Source of the DNA: Gemmatimonadaceae bacterium | GTDB taxonomy: Bacteria; Gemmatimonadota; Gemmatimonadetes; Gemmatimonadales; Gemmatimonadaceae | DNA: 64,000 nucleotides | NCBI GenBank assembly: GCA_035606695.1 | Contig: DATNEW010000029.1 | Coordinates: forward strand, 101,514-165,513 | Reading direction: 5' to 3' | Shown here: one piece after another, positions 1 through 8,124 of the stretch | How positions within the stretch are numbered: position 1 is the stretch's first letter | Layout of the letters: every line of letters starts with the position of its first letter | The notes under the pieces: generated by a model | What the model was told of the DNA's origin: nothing | Database searches by the model: none | What the model saw: the letters and a program-made list of their open reading frames with translations, nothing else | Position numbers and translations under genes: made by a program

Positions 1-662
1 GCGCGCTCGGCCCATGTGCGATCGGCGACGATCACGACGACGGGCCCATCCCGATAGGTGAGCACGTCGTGCGCGACGGGTGCAGTCGTCGCGACGAACG
101 CCGGCCGACCAAGCGCGCGAAAGAGACGCCCAAGGCGCGTCGCGGCGAACACCGTCGTGATCGCCGCGTCGGCATGTCGCGCGGCCTCCTCGAGGCGGCT
201 CTCCTCACACGCGTCGCACGCAACGCGCACGGCGTCGACGCCGAAATCACGGCTCGCCATGTCCGCCAGGGCCTGCGTCTGCGACTCATGGTTGCCGACG
301 CACAACAGGCGAAGCCGCCGCCGCCGCAGACTCTCCGCCAACCGCCGCGGTAGCTCGGTGACTGGAATGCCGCATTCCAGTCCTAGGGCAAAGATGTCCA
401 CGACGGCGTTTCGCTCGACTGCGACGGCGACCGGCGCTTGTCCGCCGGCCACATACGTGCCGGAGCGGCGGCGCGCCACGATCAGTTCATCAGCTTCGAG
501 CACGCGACTGGCGCGAAGCGCCGTGCGAACGTCGACTTGAAACTCCGCCGCGATCTCGCGCACGCTCGCGAAGCGGTCACCCGGGCGCACCATGCCAAGG
601 TGCAGGCCCCACAGCAACCGCTCTTTCAGAATTCCGGCGATCTTCGCGGCCCGTTCCGGCAC
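1..662 (-). CDS. GntR-type transcriptional regulator (3' end cut by window edge)
   Basis: The gene reads leftward and continues past base 1, so the C-terminus is missing; about 220 residues are visible. Residues 1-70 form a winged helix of the GntR type: an amphipathic helix ending KERLLWGLHLG, then RPGDRFASVREIAAEF with the recognition helix VDVRTALRASRVLE, and the wing RRRSGTYVA. The following region (LRLLCVGNHESQTQALADM, then DAAITTVFAATRLGRLF) resembles the effector-binding part of GntR or LacI-like regulators, but I cannot name the subfamily or ligand. I chose the GTG at 662 because no in-frame ATG precedes the helix; GGAG lies only 3 nt upstream and a second AGGAG 11 nt upstream, so the start is uncertain. 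It is transcribed away from the repeat-rich gap at 663-1075. A single-gene regulator acting in the cytoplasm is the likely role. Confidence 0.75.
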   Translation of the reverse strand, partial: MPERAAKIAGILKERLLWGLHLGMVRPGDRFASVREIAAEFQVDVRTALRASRVLEADELIVARRRSGTYVAGGQAPVAVAVERNAVVDIFALGLECGIPVTELPRRLAESLRRRRLRLLCVGNHESQTQALADMASRDFGVDAVRVACDACEESRLEEAARHADAAITTVFAATRLGRLFRALGRPAFVATTAPVAHDVLTYRDGPVVVIVADRTWAER

Positions 663-1075
663 GTACTCCGTGACTCCTGTGGTAAAGGGTGAAAACTGCC
701 GCGCTGCCGCGACATACAGGGTTACATACGGTGCAAGCGTACCTGGATGTGGCTGTGACCGAAGGGTGGGCTAATGGTGCATCAGCCGACCGACTGTCAT
801 CGTCGCGAGCGAAGCGAAACCAGGATCCCCACTTACGAACGCCGTACCACAAGCAGGTCCTCGGCTCTCCGCGAAGCCGCTCTCCGTAATGAAGGGGATC
901 TCTCATGCGCCCAGAGGGCACCCGGCTGACGCTCGCTCGGGACGACATGAAAAGCTGAGGCTCGCTCGGGACGACACGTTACCGAGAATTCTTACACTTG
1001 ATTGACCCCGTTGGCATGGCAGCCTCGCACTCACCGCGCACAATTTGACGCAACCTCATCGCAAACTTCCCGCCC
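663..1075. other. Intergenic gap with degenerate palindromic repeat
   Basis: No convincing reading frame is present in these 413 bases. Bases about 796-979 contain a decayed member of the dispersed repeat seen elsewhere: a GCGAGCGAAGCGAAACCAGGATC half near 800 and two copies of GCTCGCTCGGGACGACA near 930 and 962, which are the typical two ends of that family. The gap separates the GntR-type gene (leftward) from the epimerase-like gene (rightward), so promoters for both should be here. I could not pick a clear -35/-10 pair. Confidence 0.5.
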
Positions 1076-2221
1076 ATGACCGATCGCCGCGACTTCCTTC
1101 GTCATGCCGCCCTTGCCGGCAGCGCCTTCGCGCTTCGGGTGGAGCGCATTTCACAGCCCATCACGCCCGCCGCGAAGTCGCTCAACATTCTCATCCTCGG
1201 CGGCACCGGTCTCACGGGCCCGAATCAAGTGCGCTACGCACTCGCGCGCGGACACAAGGTGACGGTGTTCAATCGCGGCCGCCGCAACGACCGATTGCCG
1301 AGCGGCGTGACTGAGCTGATCGGCGATCGCAACCTGCATCAGACCGACGCACTCAAAGGGAAAGACTGGGACGTCGTCATCGACAATCCGACGACGATGC
1401 CATTCTGGGTGAAAGACGCGGCCGAAGTGCTGAAGGATCACACGAAGCAATACATCTTCATCTCGACGATCTCCGTCTACGACACCGCGAATCAACAAGC
1501 GATCGACGAATCATCACCGCTCGTAGAATACACCAAAGGCGATCCGCTCGCGGTGACACAGCAGGAAATGATGAAGGACATGGAGACGATGTACGGCCGC
1601 ATGAAGACGGCATCCGAACGTGAGGCGAAGAAGTGGTACGGCGATCGCACGACGATCATCCGGCCGACGCTCATCGTCGGACCGGGCGACGATTCGTTTC
1701 GCTTCACCTACTGGCCGTATCGCATCGCGCAGGGCGGCGAGATTCTCGCGCCGGGCGACGGACAGGATCACATCCAGTTCATCGACGCGCGCGATCTCGC
1801 CGAGTGGACGATTCGCATGGCGGAGAATGGAACCACGGGCACGTTCAACGCCGCCGGCCCCGCGTCGCCGCTCACGATGGCCGAGCAGTTGTACGGTATT
1901 CGCGGTGCCTTCGACGGCAACCGTGACGTGCGCTTCACGTGGGTGCCGGCGGACTTCCTCGCGGCGCAGAAAGTGAGCGCGTGGGGCGACATGCCGACGT
2001 GGATTCCGCGCAGCGATCCCGACTACGCGCAGGCGAACGCCGACAATCGCCGCGCGATCGCGGCCGGTCTCACGTTCCGTCCGCTCGCCTCGTCGGCGGT
2101 GGATTCGCTTGCGTGGTTCAACGCGGCGCCGGCCGACGCACAAGCGCGCATGCGCAAAGTGGCCGGTATCACGCCGGAGCGTGAGCGTGCGGTGCTCGCT
2201 GCCTGGCACGCCTCACGCTGA
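1076..2221 (+). CDS. Tat-exported NAD(P)-dependent epimerase/reductase-like protein
   Basis: This 381-residue protein starts with a twin-arginine leader (RRDFLRHAALAGSAFAL, residues 4-20). The leader is followed by a Rossmann fold whose nucleotide loop is ILGGTGLTG (about residues 38-46). The extended SDR/NAD-dependent epimerase layout fits: an acidic stretch after the first strand, VVIDNPTT, the strand IFISTISVY, and an RPTLIVGPGDDSFRFTYWPYR segment that matches the substrate-side region of the family. A YGRMKTASE stretch supplies a Tyr-x-x-x-Lys pair. The ATG at 1076 keeps the whole Tat motif in frame. Its last 53 bases overlap the convergent membrane-protein gene. Substrate is unknown. A folded NAD(P)-type enzyme sent out by Tat may carry its cofactor along, which is the usual reason for Tat export; that is inference. 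Confidence 0.8.
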   Translation: MTDRRDFLRHAALAGSAFALRVERISQPITPAAKSLNILILGGTGLTGPNQVRYALARGHKVTVFNRGRRNDRLPSGVTELIGDRNLHQTDALKGKDWDVVIDNPTTMPFWVKDAAEVLKDHTKQYIFISTISVYDTANQQAIDESSPLVEYTKGDPLAVTQQEMMKDMETMYGRMKTASEREAKKWYGDRTTIIRPTLIVGPGDDSFRFTYWPYRIAQGGEILAPGDGQDHIQFIDARDLAEWTIRMAENGTTGTFNAAGPASPLTMAEQLYGIRGAFDGNRDVRFTWVPADFLAAQKVSAWGDMPTWIPRSDPDYAQANADNRRAIAAGLTFRPLASSAVDSLAWFNAAPADAQARMRKVAGITPERERAVLAAWHASR

Positions 2222-3032
2222 CTTTGCGCGACGCCTCCCACACGTTTGCGGCGAGCAATCCCGCAAGGAGATAGTAGGCCGCGCCGATCAGCTCGAACGC
2301 GCCGTACGCGACGACAGCCGTGATGACGCCGAAGACGATTTGGTCGCGCGCCTTCGGCGGCGACGTCGGCGGATCCGTCACCATGAAGAACGCAAAGAAC
2401 AACGCCGCGTGCAGCTCGGGCGCACGATAGACCTCGGCCACATGCGCCGGATCGCCGGCGAACGCGCTGAGTGTGAACAACGCATAGTAGACGCCGAGGA
2501 AGGTGAGCGCCGCCGGTATCTTGCCGACGTGTCGCGCGACGTAAACGCCGGTGGCGAAGAGCAGCACGATGGCGATCATCGGGAGATCGGGCAGCGCGCC
2601 CCACCAACTCTGGCCGGTATCAAAGATGTAGAACGTCGCCACGAGGCCGAGCGCCGCGGGATTGAACACGTTCGCGTGTCCGACGCGCGCGACCCATTTG
2701 CTCAGCACGGCGGCGACGGCGGTGATCGCGGCGACGTACCACGGCTCATGCGGGCTGAGTATGCCGGCGACGAAGAGACCGGTCAGCAGCGCGCCGTCGG
2801 GAAACTTCCACTTGCCGCTGCGAACCCGAAGGATCGGCGCGTCGACGATCATCGCGGCGGCAACCGACGCGACGAGAACGGGAGTCACTTGTCGGACGCC
2901 TTCACCGATCGCCGCGACGATCGTGAGCACCGCGAGCAGGATGATGAGCTGTCCCTTGGGCGCGCGAAAGAATCGCCTGAGTGCGCGATTCAAACGCCTG
3001 TCATTCCGAGCCGACGGCGAGGAATCTTTCAT
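2169..3032 (-). CDS. RnfD/NqrB-like integral membrane protein
   Basis: The protein has about eight hydrophobic segments and the conserved pieces of the RnfD/NqrB family: a PDGALLTGLFVAGILSP stretch, HANVFNPAALGL, and FFMVTDPPTSPP near the end of the transmembrane core. RnfD and NqrB are membrane subunits of ion-translocating NADH or ferredoxin oxidoreductases and bind flavin. Here no other Rnf or Nqr subunit is present; instead ApbE and an FMN-binding protein lie directly upstream on the same strand, so the three probably form one small redox unit. The start is unclear: ATG at 3032 and TTG at 3059 lie inside a dispersed repeat, and TTG at 2993 just after it would remove about 13 residues. The last 20 residues overlap the convergent epimerase gene and are low-complexity Arg/Ala. 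Confidence 0.7.
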   Translation of the reverse strand: MKDSSPSARNDRRLNRALRRFFRAPKGQLIILLAVLTIVAAIGEGVRQVTPVLVASVAAAMIVDAPILRVRSGKWKFPDGALLTGLFVAGILSPHEPWYVAAITAVAAVLSKWVARVGHANVFNPAALGLVATFYIFDTGQSWWGALPDLPMIAIVLLFATGVYVARHVGKIPAALTFLGVYYALFTLSAFAGDPAHVAEVYRAPELHAALFFAFFMVTDPPTSPPKARDQIVFGVITAVVAYGAFELIGAAYYLLAGLLAANVWEASRKVSVRRARQRAPHAHAPA

Positions 3033-3097
3033 CTCGGAAGAGTGACGTCCCTCTACCAAGCAGGGTAGATCCCTCGCTTCGCTCGGGATGACGACAG
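2999..3097. repeat. Dispersed palindromic intergenic repeat, copy A
   Basis: The element begins TGTCATTCCGAGCC and ends GCTCGGGATGACGACA, so its two ends are near inverted copies. Inside are GGAATCTTTCATCTCGG and GTAGATCCCTCGC. The same order of blocks is seen at 61149-61255. It separates apbE from the RnfD-like gene and reads into the latter's apparent start region. Confidence 0.75.
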
Positions 3098-3112
3098 GTC
3101 TTGAAACGCACG

Positions 3113-3934
3113 CTAAGCCGCCGTGAGATACCGGCCCCCGCGCGTGCGGAATTCCTCGAGCTCAGTCGTCACGATCAACCCTTCGACGCCGTGGCGCTCG
3201 AGCAGCTCGATGCCACGCTCGACGCCGAGGACGAAGGCGGCGGTGCCGAGTGCATCGGCGACCATGGCGAGCGGCGCGATGGTGGTGACGCTTGCTATGC
3301 CTTGCGCGGGCGCGTTGCGACGCGCATCGAGAATGTGCTGGCCGCGCTCGTAGTCGCCCGAGGTGCAGACGGCGGTATCGGTCACGGCGATCGTCGTCAA
3401 CAGCTCGCCTTCCGTGCGCGGATGCCGAATGCCCACCGACCATGGCGCGCCGTCCATGTTGGTGCCGGCGAGATACAGATCGCCGCCGGCGTCGATCGCG
3501 AAATTACCGAGTGGCGCGAGCTCGCGCGCGGCCATGTCGACGGCGAATCCCTTCGCGACCGCGCCGAGGTCGATGGTGACGGGGCGCTCGAGGGTGAGCG
3601 TGCGCGCGTCGGCGTCGAGGATCACGGAATCGTACGCGCCGAGCGTGGGATCGAACGCGCCGCCGGTCTCTTTCGCGAGAGCAAGCGCGAAGCGGGTCGT
3701 CTCGAACAGAATATCGCTGACTTCGACGACCTGGCCGACGCCGTCGCAGAGGCGCCGGAGCTCGGAGGTCGGATCGAATCGCGAGCAGCGCTGCTCCACG
3801 CGCGTGAACCACTCGAACGCCCGGCGCACATACTCGGCGCGCTCGCGCTCTTCCGCGGGTGATGCATCATGTCCGACGATCTGAATGGTGACGACGGTGC
3901 CCATCGCCGTCGTCGTCTGCGCGAGGCTCGTCAC
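3113..3934 (-). CDS. apbE: FAD:protein FMN transferase (ApbE family)
   Basis: ApbE transfers FMN from FAD to a threonine in the motif S/T-G-A-T of target flavoproteins outside the cytoplasmic membrane. The 273-residue product shows the family signatures: MGTVVTIQI near residue 10, RCSRFDPTSELRRL, ETGGAFDPTLG, DLGAVAKGFAVD (the FAD/Mg site), FAIDAGGDLYLAG, and TAVCTSGDYERG followed by HILDARRNAPAQG. The GTG at 3934 is preferred because it overlaps the stop of the upstream FMN-binding gene (GTGA) with AAGG eight bases before it. The longer in-frame extension would lie wholly inside the neighbour. No lipobox or clear signal peptide is visible after this start, although ApbE proteins are normally exported. 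The overlap with a gene whose product carries SGATQST strongly suggests enzyme and substrate. Confidence 0.9.
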   Translation of the reverse strand: MTSLAQTTTAMGTVVTIQIVGHDASPAEERERAEYVRRAFEWFTRVEQRCSRFDPTSELRRLCDGVGQVVEVSDILFETTRFALALAKETGGAFDPTLGAYDSVILDADARTLTLERPVTIDLGAVAKGFAVDMAARELAPLGNFAIDAGGDLYLAGTNMDGAPWSVGIRHPRTEGELLTTIAVTDTAVCTSGDYERGQHILDARRNAPAQGIASVTTIAPLAMVADALGTAAFVLGVERGIELLERHGVEGLIVTTELEEFRTRGGRYLTAA

Positions 3935-4665
3935 TTCGCCTTGGTGAGCGCCTGCACCACGGCACCGTAGAACGCGTTGGTGCTCTGCGTGGCCCCTGAG
4001 ACATAGTCGACTTCGGCGCTCTGGCGCTCGATCACTTGCGGCGGCAGCGCCGAGATCCACGAGCACGAGTAGCGCGTGAGACACTGCGTGATCATGGCCT
4101 GGACGATTTTGCCGCCTTTGATCTCGACGGTTGCTTCGATGTCGCCGTGCCGCGAGGTGCCCCAGCCGGAGAAGACGCCGTCCTTGTAGCCGGCGACGTG
4201 GGTGGTATCGGCGGCTGGCTGAGGTTGTTGTGCTTGTTGCTGTTGCTGTTGTTGCTGTTGTTGCTGTATTGGCGGCGGCGTTGTCGGCGCGGCGGTGTCG
4301 ACCGAAGCTGCCGCAGCGGCTGCCGGCACTACAACAATCGAATCGCGTTTCGCGGGCTTCGTCGTCGTTGCGGCAGCGTTCGCGCGCGGTAAATGACGAG
4401 GTGAATCAGAATGCGGTGTTGACGTTGGCGTCGAAATTGGCGTCGGCGTGCTCGCGATCGGCACCGGCGAGATCGGCGCGCGGGCGACGGGCCGCCGTGG
4501 CGTAACGTCATCGGAAACGCGCGCCGCGGCGGCCTCGGTTTTCACGTATCCCGCCGCGTACACGCCAATCACCGCCGCGGATCCGAGCGCGGCGAGATTG
4601 CTCTTGAGCCAATTGTCGTTGCTGGGTCTGTTCGGCTTGGTCATCGGCGGGGAAAGAACGGCCAT
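3931..4665 (-). CDS. Membrane-anchored FMN-binding protein with polyglutamine linker
   Basis: This 244-residue protein has one N-terminal membrane helix (residues about 22-40), a long Pro/Thr/Ala-rich linker with an uninterrupted run of 11 glutamines (about residues 132-142), and a C-terminal FMN-binding domain. The domain carries the covalent attachment motif SGATQST, with Thr226 the expected acceptor, preceded by YKDGVFSGWGTSRHGDIEATVEI, the typical entry strand pair of NqrC/RnfG-like FMN-binding domains. The predicted site is outside the membrane, where ApbE acts; apbE begins at its stop codon. It is likely the electron carrier of a small chain with the RnfD-like protein. Start at 4665 rather than ATG 4644 is not decided by a ribosome-binding site. 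Confidence 0.85.
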   Translation of the reverse strand: MAVLSPPMTKPNRPSNDNWLKSNLAALGSAAVIGVYAAGYVKTEAAAARVSDDVTPRRPVARAPISPVPIASTPTPISTPTSTPHSDSPRHLPRANAAATTTKPAKRDSIVVVPAAAAAASVDTAAPTTPPPIQQQQQQQQQQQAQQPQPAADTTHVAGYKDGVFSGWGTSRHGDIEATVEIKGGKIVQAMITQCLTRYSCSWISALPPQVIERQSAEVDYVSGATQSTNAFYGAVVQALTKAK

Positions 4666-4784
4666 CCGTGATACGCGTCAAGTGAGGCAAGCGTTCCGGA
4701 AAACACGCGATCGAGACCATTGGGGGCGCACGGTTTGCGATTCCTCTGAGCGTTGTCAGTATCATCGTCAATTCAGGAGGCCCG

Positions 4785-5423
4785 ATGATCCGCACTACGA
4801 TTCTCGCCATCGCGACGCTCTGTGCCGTCGGCGCGTGCGCGAGTGGAACTCGAGCCACCGCCGGCGGCGACGTCGCGTCGGTGACGCCCGATAATCGCAA
4901 CTATTTGCCGGTCGGCACGACGATGACCGTGCGCTTCGATCAAGCCATCTCGACCGCGAGTCACGAAGGCGACAGCTTCAGCGGGACCGTGGTCAACGCC
5001 GTGTATGCCAGCGACAACACGATCGCCGTGCCCGCCGGCGCGACGCTCTACGGTCACGTGACTGGCGTGCACGTCGCGTCGATGCCGACCGAGCAGAACG
5101 TCATCCGCTTGAACTTCGACAGAATCAGCCTGAACGGCCGCACGTATCCGTTCACGGGCGCGATCTCGGACGTCACCGTGAGCAACCCGCGGAGCATCGC
5201 GTCGAGCACGACGCGCAACGCGGTGACGGGCGCGGCAGCGGGCGCAGTCCTCGGTGCCGTGCTCAGCGGCGGTGAATTGAGCAAGATCATTACGGGCGGA
5301 CTGCTCGGCGCCGCGGCGGGCACCGTGATTTCCATGGGAACGAGCAGCGGTACTACACCCGCGACGATCCCGGCCGGTTCCACCGCGACGGTCAAGGCGA
5401 CGCAGCCGGTCCAGGTGCGATAG
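4785..5423 (+). CDS. Glycine-zipper lipoprotein
   Basis: The 212-residue product begins with a lipoprotein signal (MIRTTILAIATLCAVGACAS; lipobox VGAC). The mature part carries a domain around a polar strand-rich core (FDQAISTASHEGDSFSG, VPAGATLYGHV) and then a glycine-zipper hairpin (TGAAAGAVLGAVLSGG and ITGGLLGAAAGTVISMG, about residues 147-190), the kind of sequence that packs two helices in or on a membrane. A strong ribosome-binding site (AGGAGG, 4 nt before ATG) fixes the start. It is transcribed divergently from the FMN-binding gene across about 120 bases. Function is not known; cell-envelope attachment is all that can be said. Confidence 0.75.
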   Translation: MIRTTILAIATLCAVGACASGTRATAGGDVASVTPDNRNYLPVGTTMTVRFDQAISTASHEGDSFSGTVVNAVYASDNTIAVPAGATLYGHVTGVHVASMPTEQNVIRLNFDRISLNGRTYPFTGAISDVTVSNPRSIASSTTRNAVTGAAAGAVLGAVLSGGELSKIITGGLLGAAAGTVISMGTSSGTTPATIPAGSTATVKATQPVQVR

Positions 5424-5460
5424 CCGCCGGCACAGCACCGCTCCTACGATGCGCGCCGGC

Positions 5461-7914
5461 TCACTCGGCGCGCATCGCCTGCATGGGGTCGACACGCGCC
5501 GCGCGTCTGGCCGGCAGCCACGCCGCCAGCGCCGCCGCCGCGGCCAGAACCGCCGACGCCGCGACGAACGCCGTGAGATCGAGCGCGCCGGTGCCGTATA
5601 AGAGGTCTCTAATAACGCGCGTCAACCCGGCCGAGATCACGGCACCGACCGCGATGCCGCTCAGCGCCAGCCCCAATCCCTCGCGCACAACCGAGTGAAC
5701 CAGGTCGCCCACGGTGGCGCCGAGCGCGATGCGAATGCCGAACTCGCGCGTACGCTGGCCGACGATGAACGACATCACGCCGAACACCCCGAGCGCGGCG
5801 AGCAACAGCGCGAGACCGGCGAACGCGCCCAGCAGCAACGTATAGAACCGCGGCTGCGCGACCGAGACCGAGACCGCGTCGTCCATTGTCCCCAGCTCAT
5901 AGATAGAAACGTTCGGGTCCTGCGCGCGCAGCGCGGTGCCGATGTCCGCTTCGACGGTCGCGGGATCACGCTCGGTGCGCACCACGAACGTGGCGCCGAA
6001 CGGCGCCGTGACATACGGGAAATACGTCGAGGGCTGCGCTTTCTCGCCCAACTTCTCATGGACTGCGTGCTTGACGATGCCGACGATCTCGCCGCGCATG
6101 CGTATCGTATCGCCAGGCTCACCGGTGGTGCTGTGCGACAAGCCGTACGTGAGATGCTTGCCGATGGGATTCTCATTCGGGAAGTAGCGGCGCGCCAACT
6201 CGTCGTCGATCACGACCACCGGCGGTGCGTCGAGCCGATTCTCGGCATCGGTGAAGAACCGTCCGCGCACGAGCGTCATGCCCACCGTCGTGAAATAGCT
6301 CGGCGACACCGGTAACAGACGCGAGTCCGGCTCCGTGCCGGGCTTGGGCTTGGGTGCATCGTCGACGGTGAACGATGTCGATGCACCAAACGGCCCATCG
6401 GGATCGAGCGGGCGGTCGGCGGCAACCGCAACGTGTTGCACGCCCGGGATGGCGGCTAGCCGTGCCAGAACGTCGTTCGCGTACGCGATGTTGCCGGCGT
6501 CGTGTCGATATCGGCCGCCCGTGAGCGCAACGTCCGCAACCACGAGATGAGACGAACGGAAACCCGGGTCGACGTGCACGAGGCGCTCGAAGCTGCGAAT
6601 CAGGAGCGCGGCGCCGACGAGCAGAACCGTCGCGAGCGCGACTTCCGCGAGCACGAATGCCGAGCGTGCGCGGTTGGCGCCGCGACGTCCACGCACGCGA
6701 CCCGAGGCGCGAATCAGCTGCGCGACGTCGGTGCGCGCGGCCTGAATCGCGGGCACGAGGCCGAATGCGAGGCCTGTTATTACGGTAATTACAAACGCGA
6801 ACGCGAGCACCCGGCCGTCGATCGCGATCTCGTCGAGCCTCGGCAGGTCGCGAGGTCCGAGCGCCGACACGGCGCTCAGCAGCCACGTCGCGACCAGCGT
6901 TCCGAACAGGGCGCCGGCGATCCACAGCAGCATGCTCTCCGTGATGAGCTGCCGAACGATGCGCGTGCGCTCCGCGCCGAGCGCGGTTCGCACGGCGATT
7001 TCCGGCTCGCGCGCGGTGGCGCGCACCAGCAGGAGATTCGCGATGTTGGTGCACGCAATCAGCAGCACCACGAGCACCGCACCGAGCATGGGCCAGAGCG
7101 CACGGCTCACGTCGCCGACGATCTGATGTTGCAGCGGCGACACGAGCGCGCCGATCTTCGCATTCGTCGATGGAAACTCCTCGGCCAGGCGCGCCGCGAT
7201 TTGCGTGAGCCGGCCCTGCGCCGCCTCGATCGTCACACCATCCCTGAGTCGCGCGGCACCGACGGTCGCATGATACCCGCGGGCGGCGTCGCCAACCTCG
7301 AATGAGCGCCATACGAGCGGAACCCAGATGTCGGGACTCTGCGGATAGTCCAAGCCGTGCTTCGCGATGCCGACGACGCGATACTGCTCGCCGTCGAGCG
7401 TCACCGATTGTCCGACGATGCTCGTGTCGCCGCCGAAGTAGCGATGCCACGCGAGATTCGAGAGCACGACGACTTTGGCGGCGTTCGCGGAATCCTCGCC
7501 GGCGGCGAAGAATCGGCCGAACGCGGGCTGCACGCCGAGTACGCGGAACAGCGTCGCGCCAACGCGCGCTTCGCCAAGGCGAATCGCCGGTGAGCCGGGA
7601 CGTGTGAGCGTTGCGTTCTCTCCCGCGTCGATCCCCGCGACGTCGCTGAACATTCCGCTTTGGTCGCGATAGTCGATCAGGTCTCGCGGCGACGCGGGCA
7701 TGTGCGCGCCCGTGGGCGACGTCGAGGCAAGAACGACCAAACGTTCGGGATGCGCGTAGGGCAGAGCATTGAGGACGACGCTGTTCACGATGCTGAACAG
7801 CGCGGTCGATGCGCCGATCGCGAGTGTGAGCGTGAGGACGGCGATGGTCGTGAAGCCGGGAGCGCTGAGGAGCTTGCGCGCGGCGTATCGGATGTCCGCG
7901 ATCAACGTGAGCAT
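5461..7914 (-). CDS. ADOP-family permease (MacB/FtsX-like), no PadR partner
   Basis: The 817-residue protein has two copies of the MacB-type periplasmic domain plus FtsX four-helix unit, the acidobacterial duplicated orphan permease layout. Helix 1 follows DIRYAARKLLSAPGFT; the first FtsX block contains LLIACTNIANLLLVRATAREPEIAVRTALGA in its usual place, and the second ends with TREFGIRIALGATVGDLV and the C-terminal ARRAARVDPMQAMRAE. Unlike the other five in this window it lacks the N-terminal helical ExxxHL domain and has no adjacent PadR gene. The ATG at 7914 is used; a TTG 39 bases upstream is possible. No ATP-binding subunit is encoded nearby, so the energy source and substrate are unknown. 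Confidence 0.85.
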   Translation of the reverse strand: MLTLIADIRYAARKLLSAPGFTTIAVLTLTLAIGASTALFSIVNSVVLNALPYAHPERLVVLASTSPTGAHMPASPRDLIDYRDQSGMFSDVAGIDAGENATLTRPGSPAIRLGEARVGATLFRVLGVQPAFGRFFAAGEDSANAAKVVVLSNLAWHRYFGGDTSIVGQSVTLDGEQYRVVGIAKHGLDYPQSPDIWVPLVWRSFEVGDAARGYHATVGAARLRDGVTIEAAQGRLTQIAARLAEEFPSTNAKIGALVSPLQHQIVGDVSRALWPMLGAVLVVLLIACTNIANLLLVRATAREPEIAVRTALGAERTRIVRQLITESMLLWIAGALFGTLVATWLLSAVSALGPRDLPRLDEIAIDGRVLAFAFVITVITGLAFGLVPAIQAARTDVAQLIRASGRVRGRRGANRARSAFVLAEVALATVLLVGAALLIRSFERLVHVDPGFRSSHLVVADVALTGGRYRHDAGNIAYANDVLARLAAIPGVQHVAVAADRPLDPDGPFGASTSFTVDDAPKPKPGTEPDSRLLPVSPSYFTTVGMTLVRGRFFTDAENRLDAPPVVVIDDELARRYFPNENPIGKHLTYGLSHSTTGEPGDTIRMRGEIVGIVKHAVHEKLGEKAQPSTYFPYVTAPFGATFVVRTERDPATVEADIGTALRAQDPNVSIYELGTMDDAVSVSVAQPRFYTLLLGAFAGLALLLAALGVFGVMSFIVGQRTREFGIRIALGATVGDLVHSVVREGLGLALSGIAVGAVISAGLTRVIRDLLYGTGALDLTAFVAASAVLAAAAALAAWLPARRAARVDPMQAMRAE

Positions 7915-8055
7915 GGCCGGGCCGAGTTGGAGTGCGGCGCTGCTTAGGAACAAGCGTGCCCTTGGCGTCTCGCGCGAAGGCTCATCGATTCAAGGACTTA
8001 CGCTGATCTGCACCGGCCCGGCGATGACGTGAGATGTCCTGACATGGGACGATGC

Positions 8056-8069
8056 GTCCGAATTCGGAC
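8056..8069. promoter_or_regulatory. 14-bp perfect palindrome upstream of orphan ADOP
   Basis: GTCCGAATTCGGAC is a perfect dyad about 140 bases upstream of the leftward permease start and just before a short tandem run of GATGGGY units (8074-8098). Its position in the only gap between the permease and the next gene makes an operator possible. No regulator gene is adjacent. Confidence 0.35.
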
Positions 8070-8124
8070 ACGCGATGGGTGATGGGCGATGGGCGATGAA
8101 AGACCCGTGTCGTTCATTCGAGCG

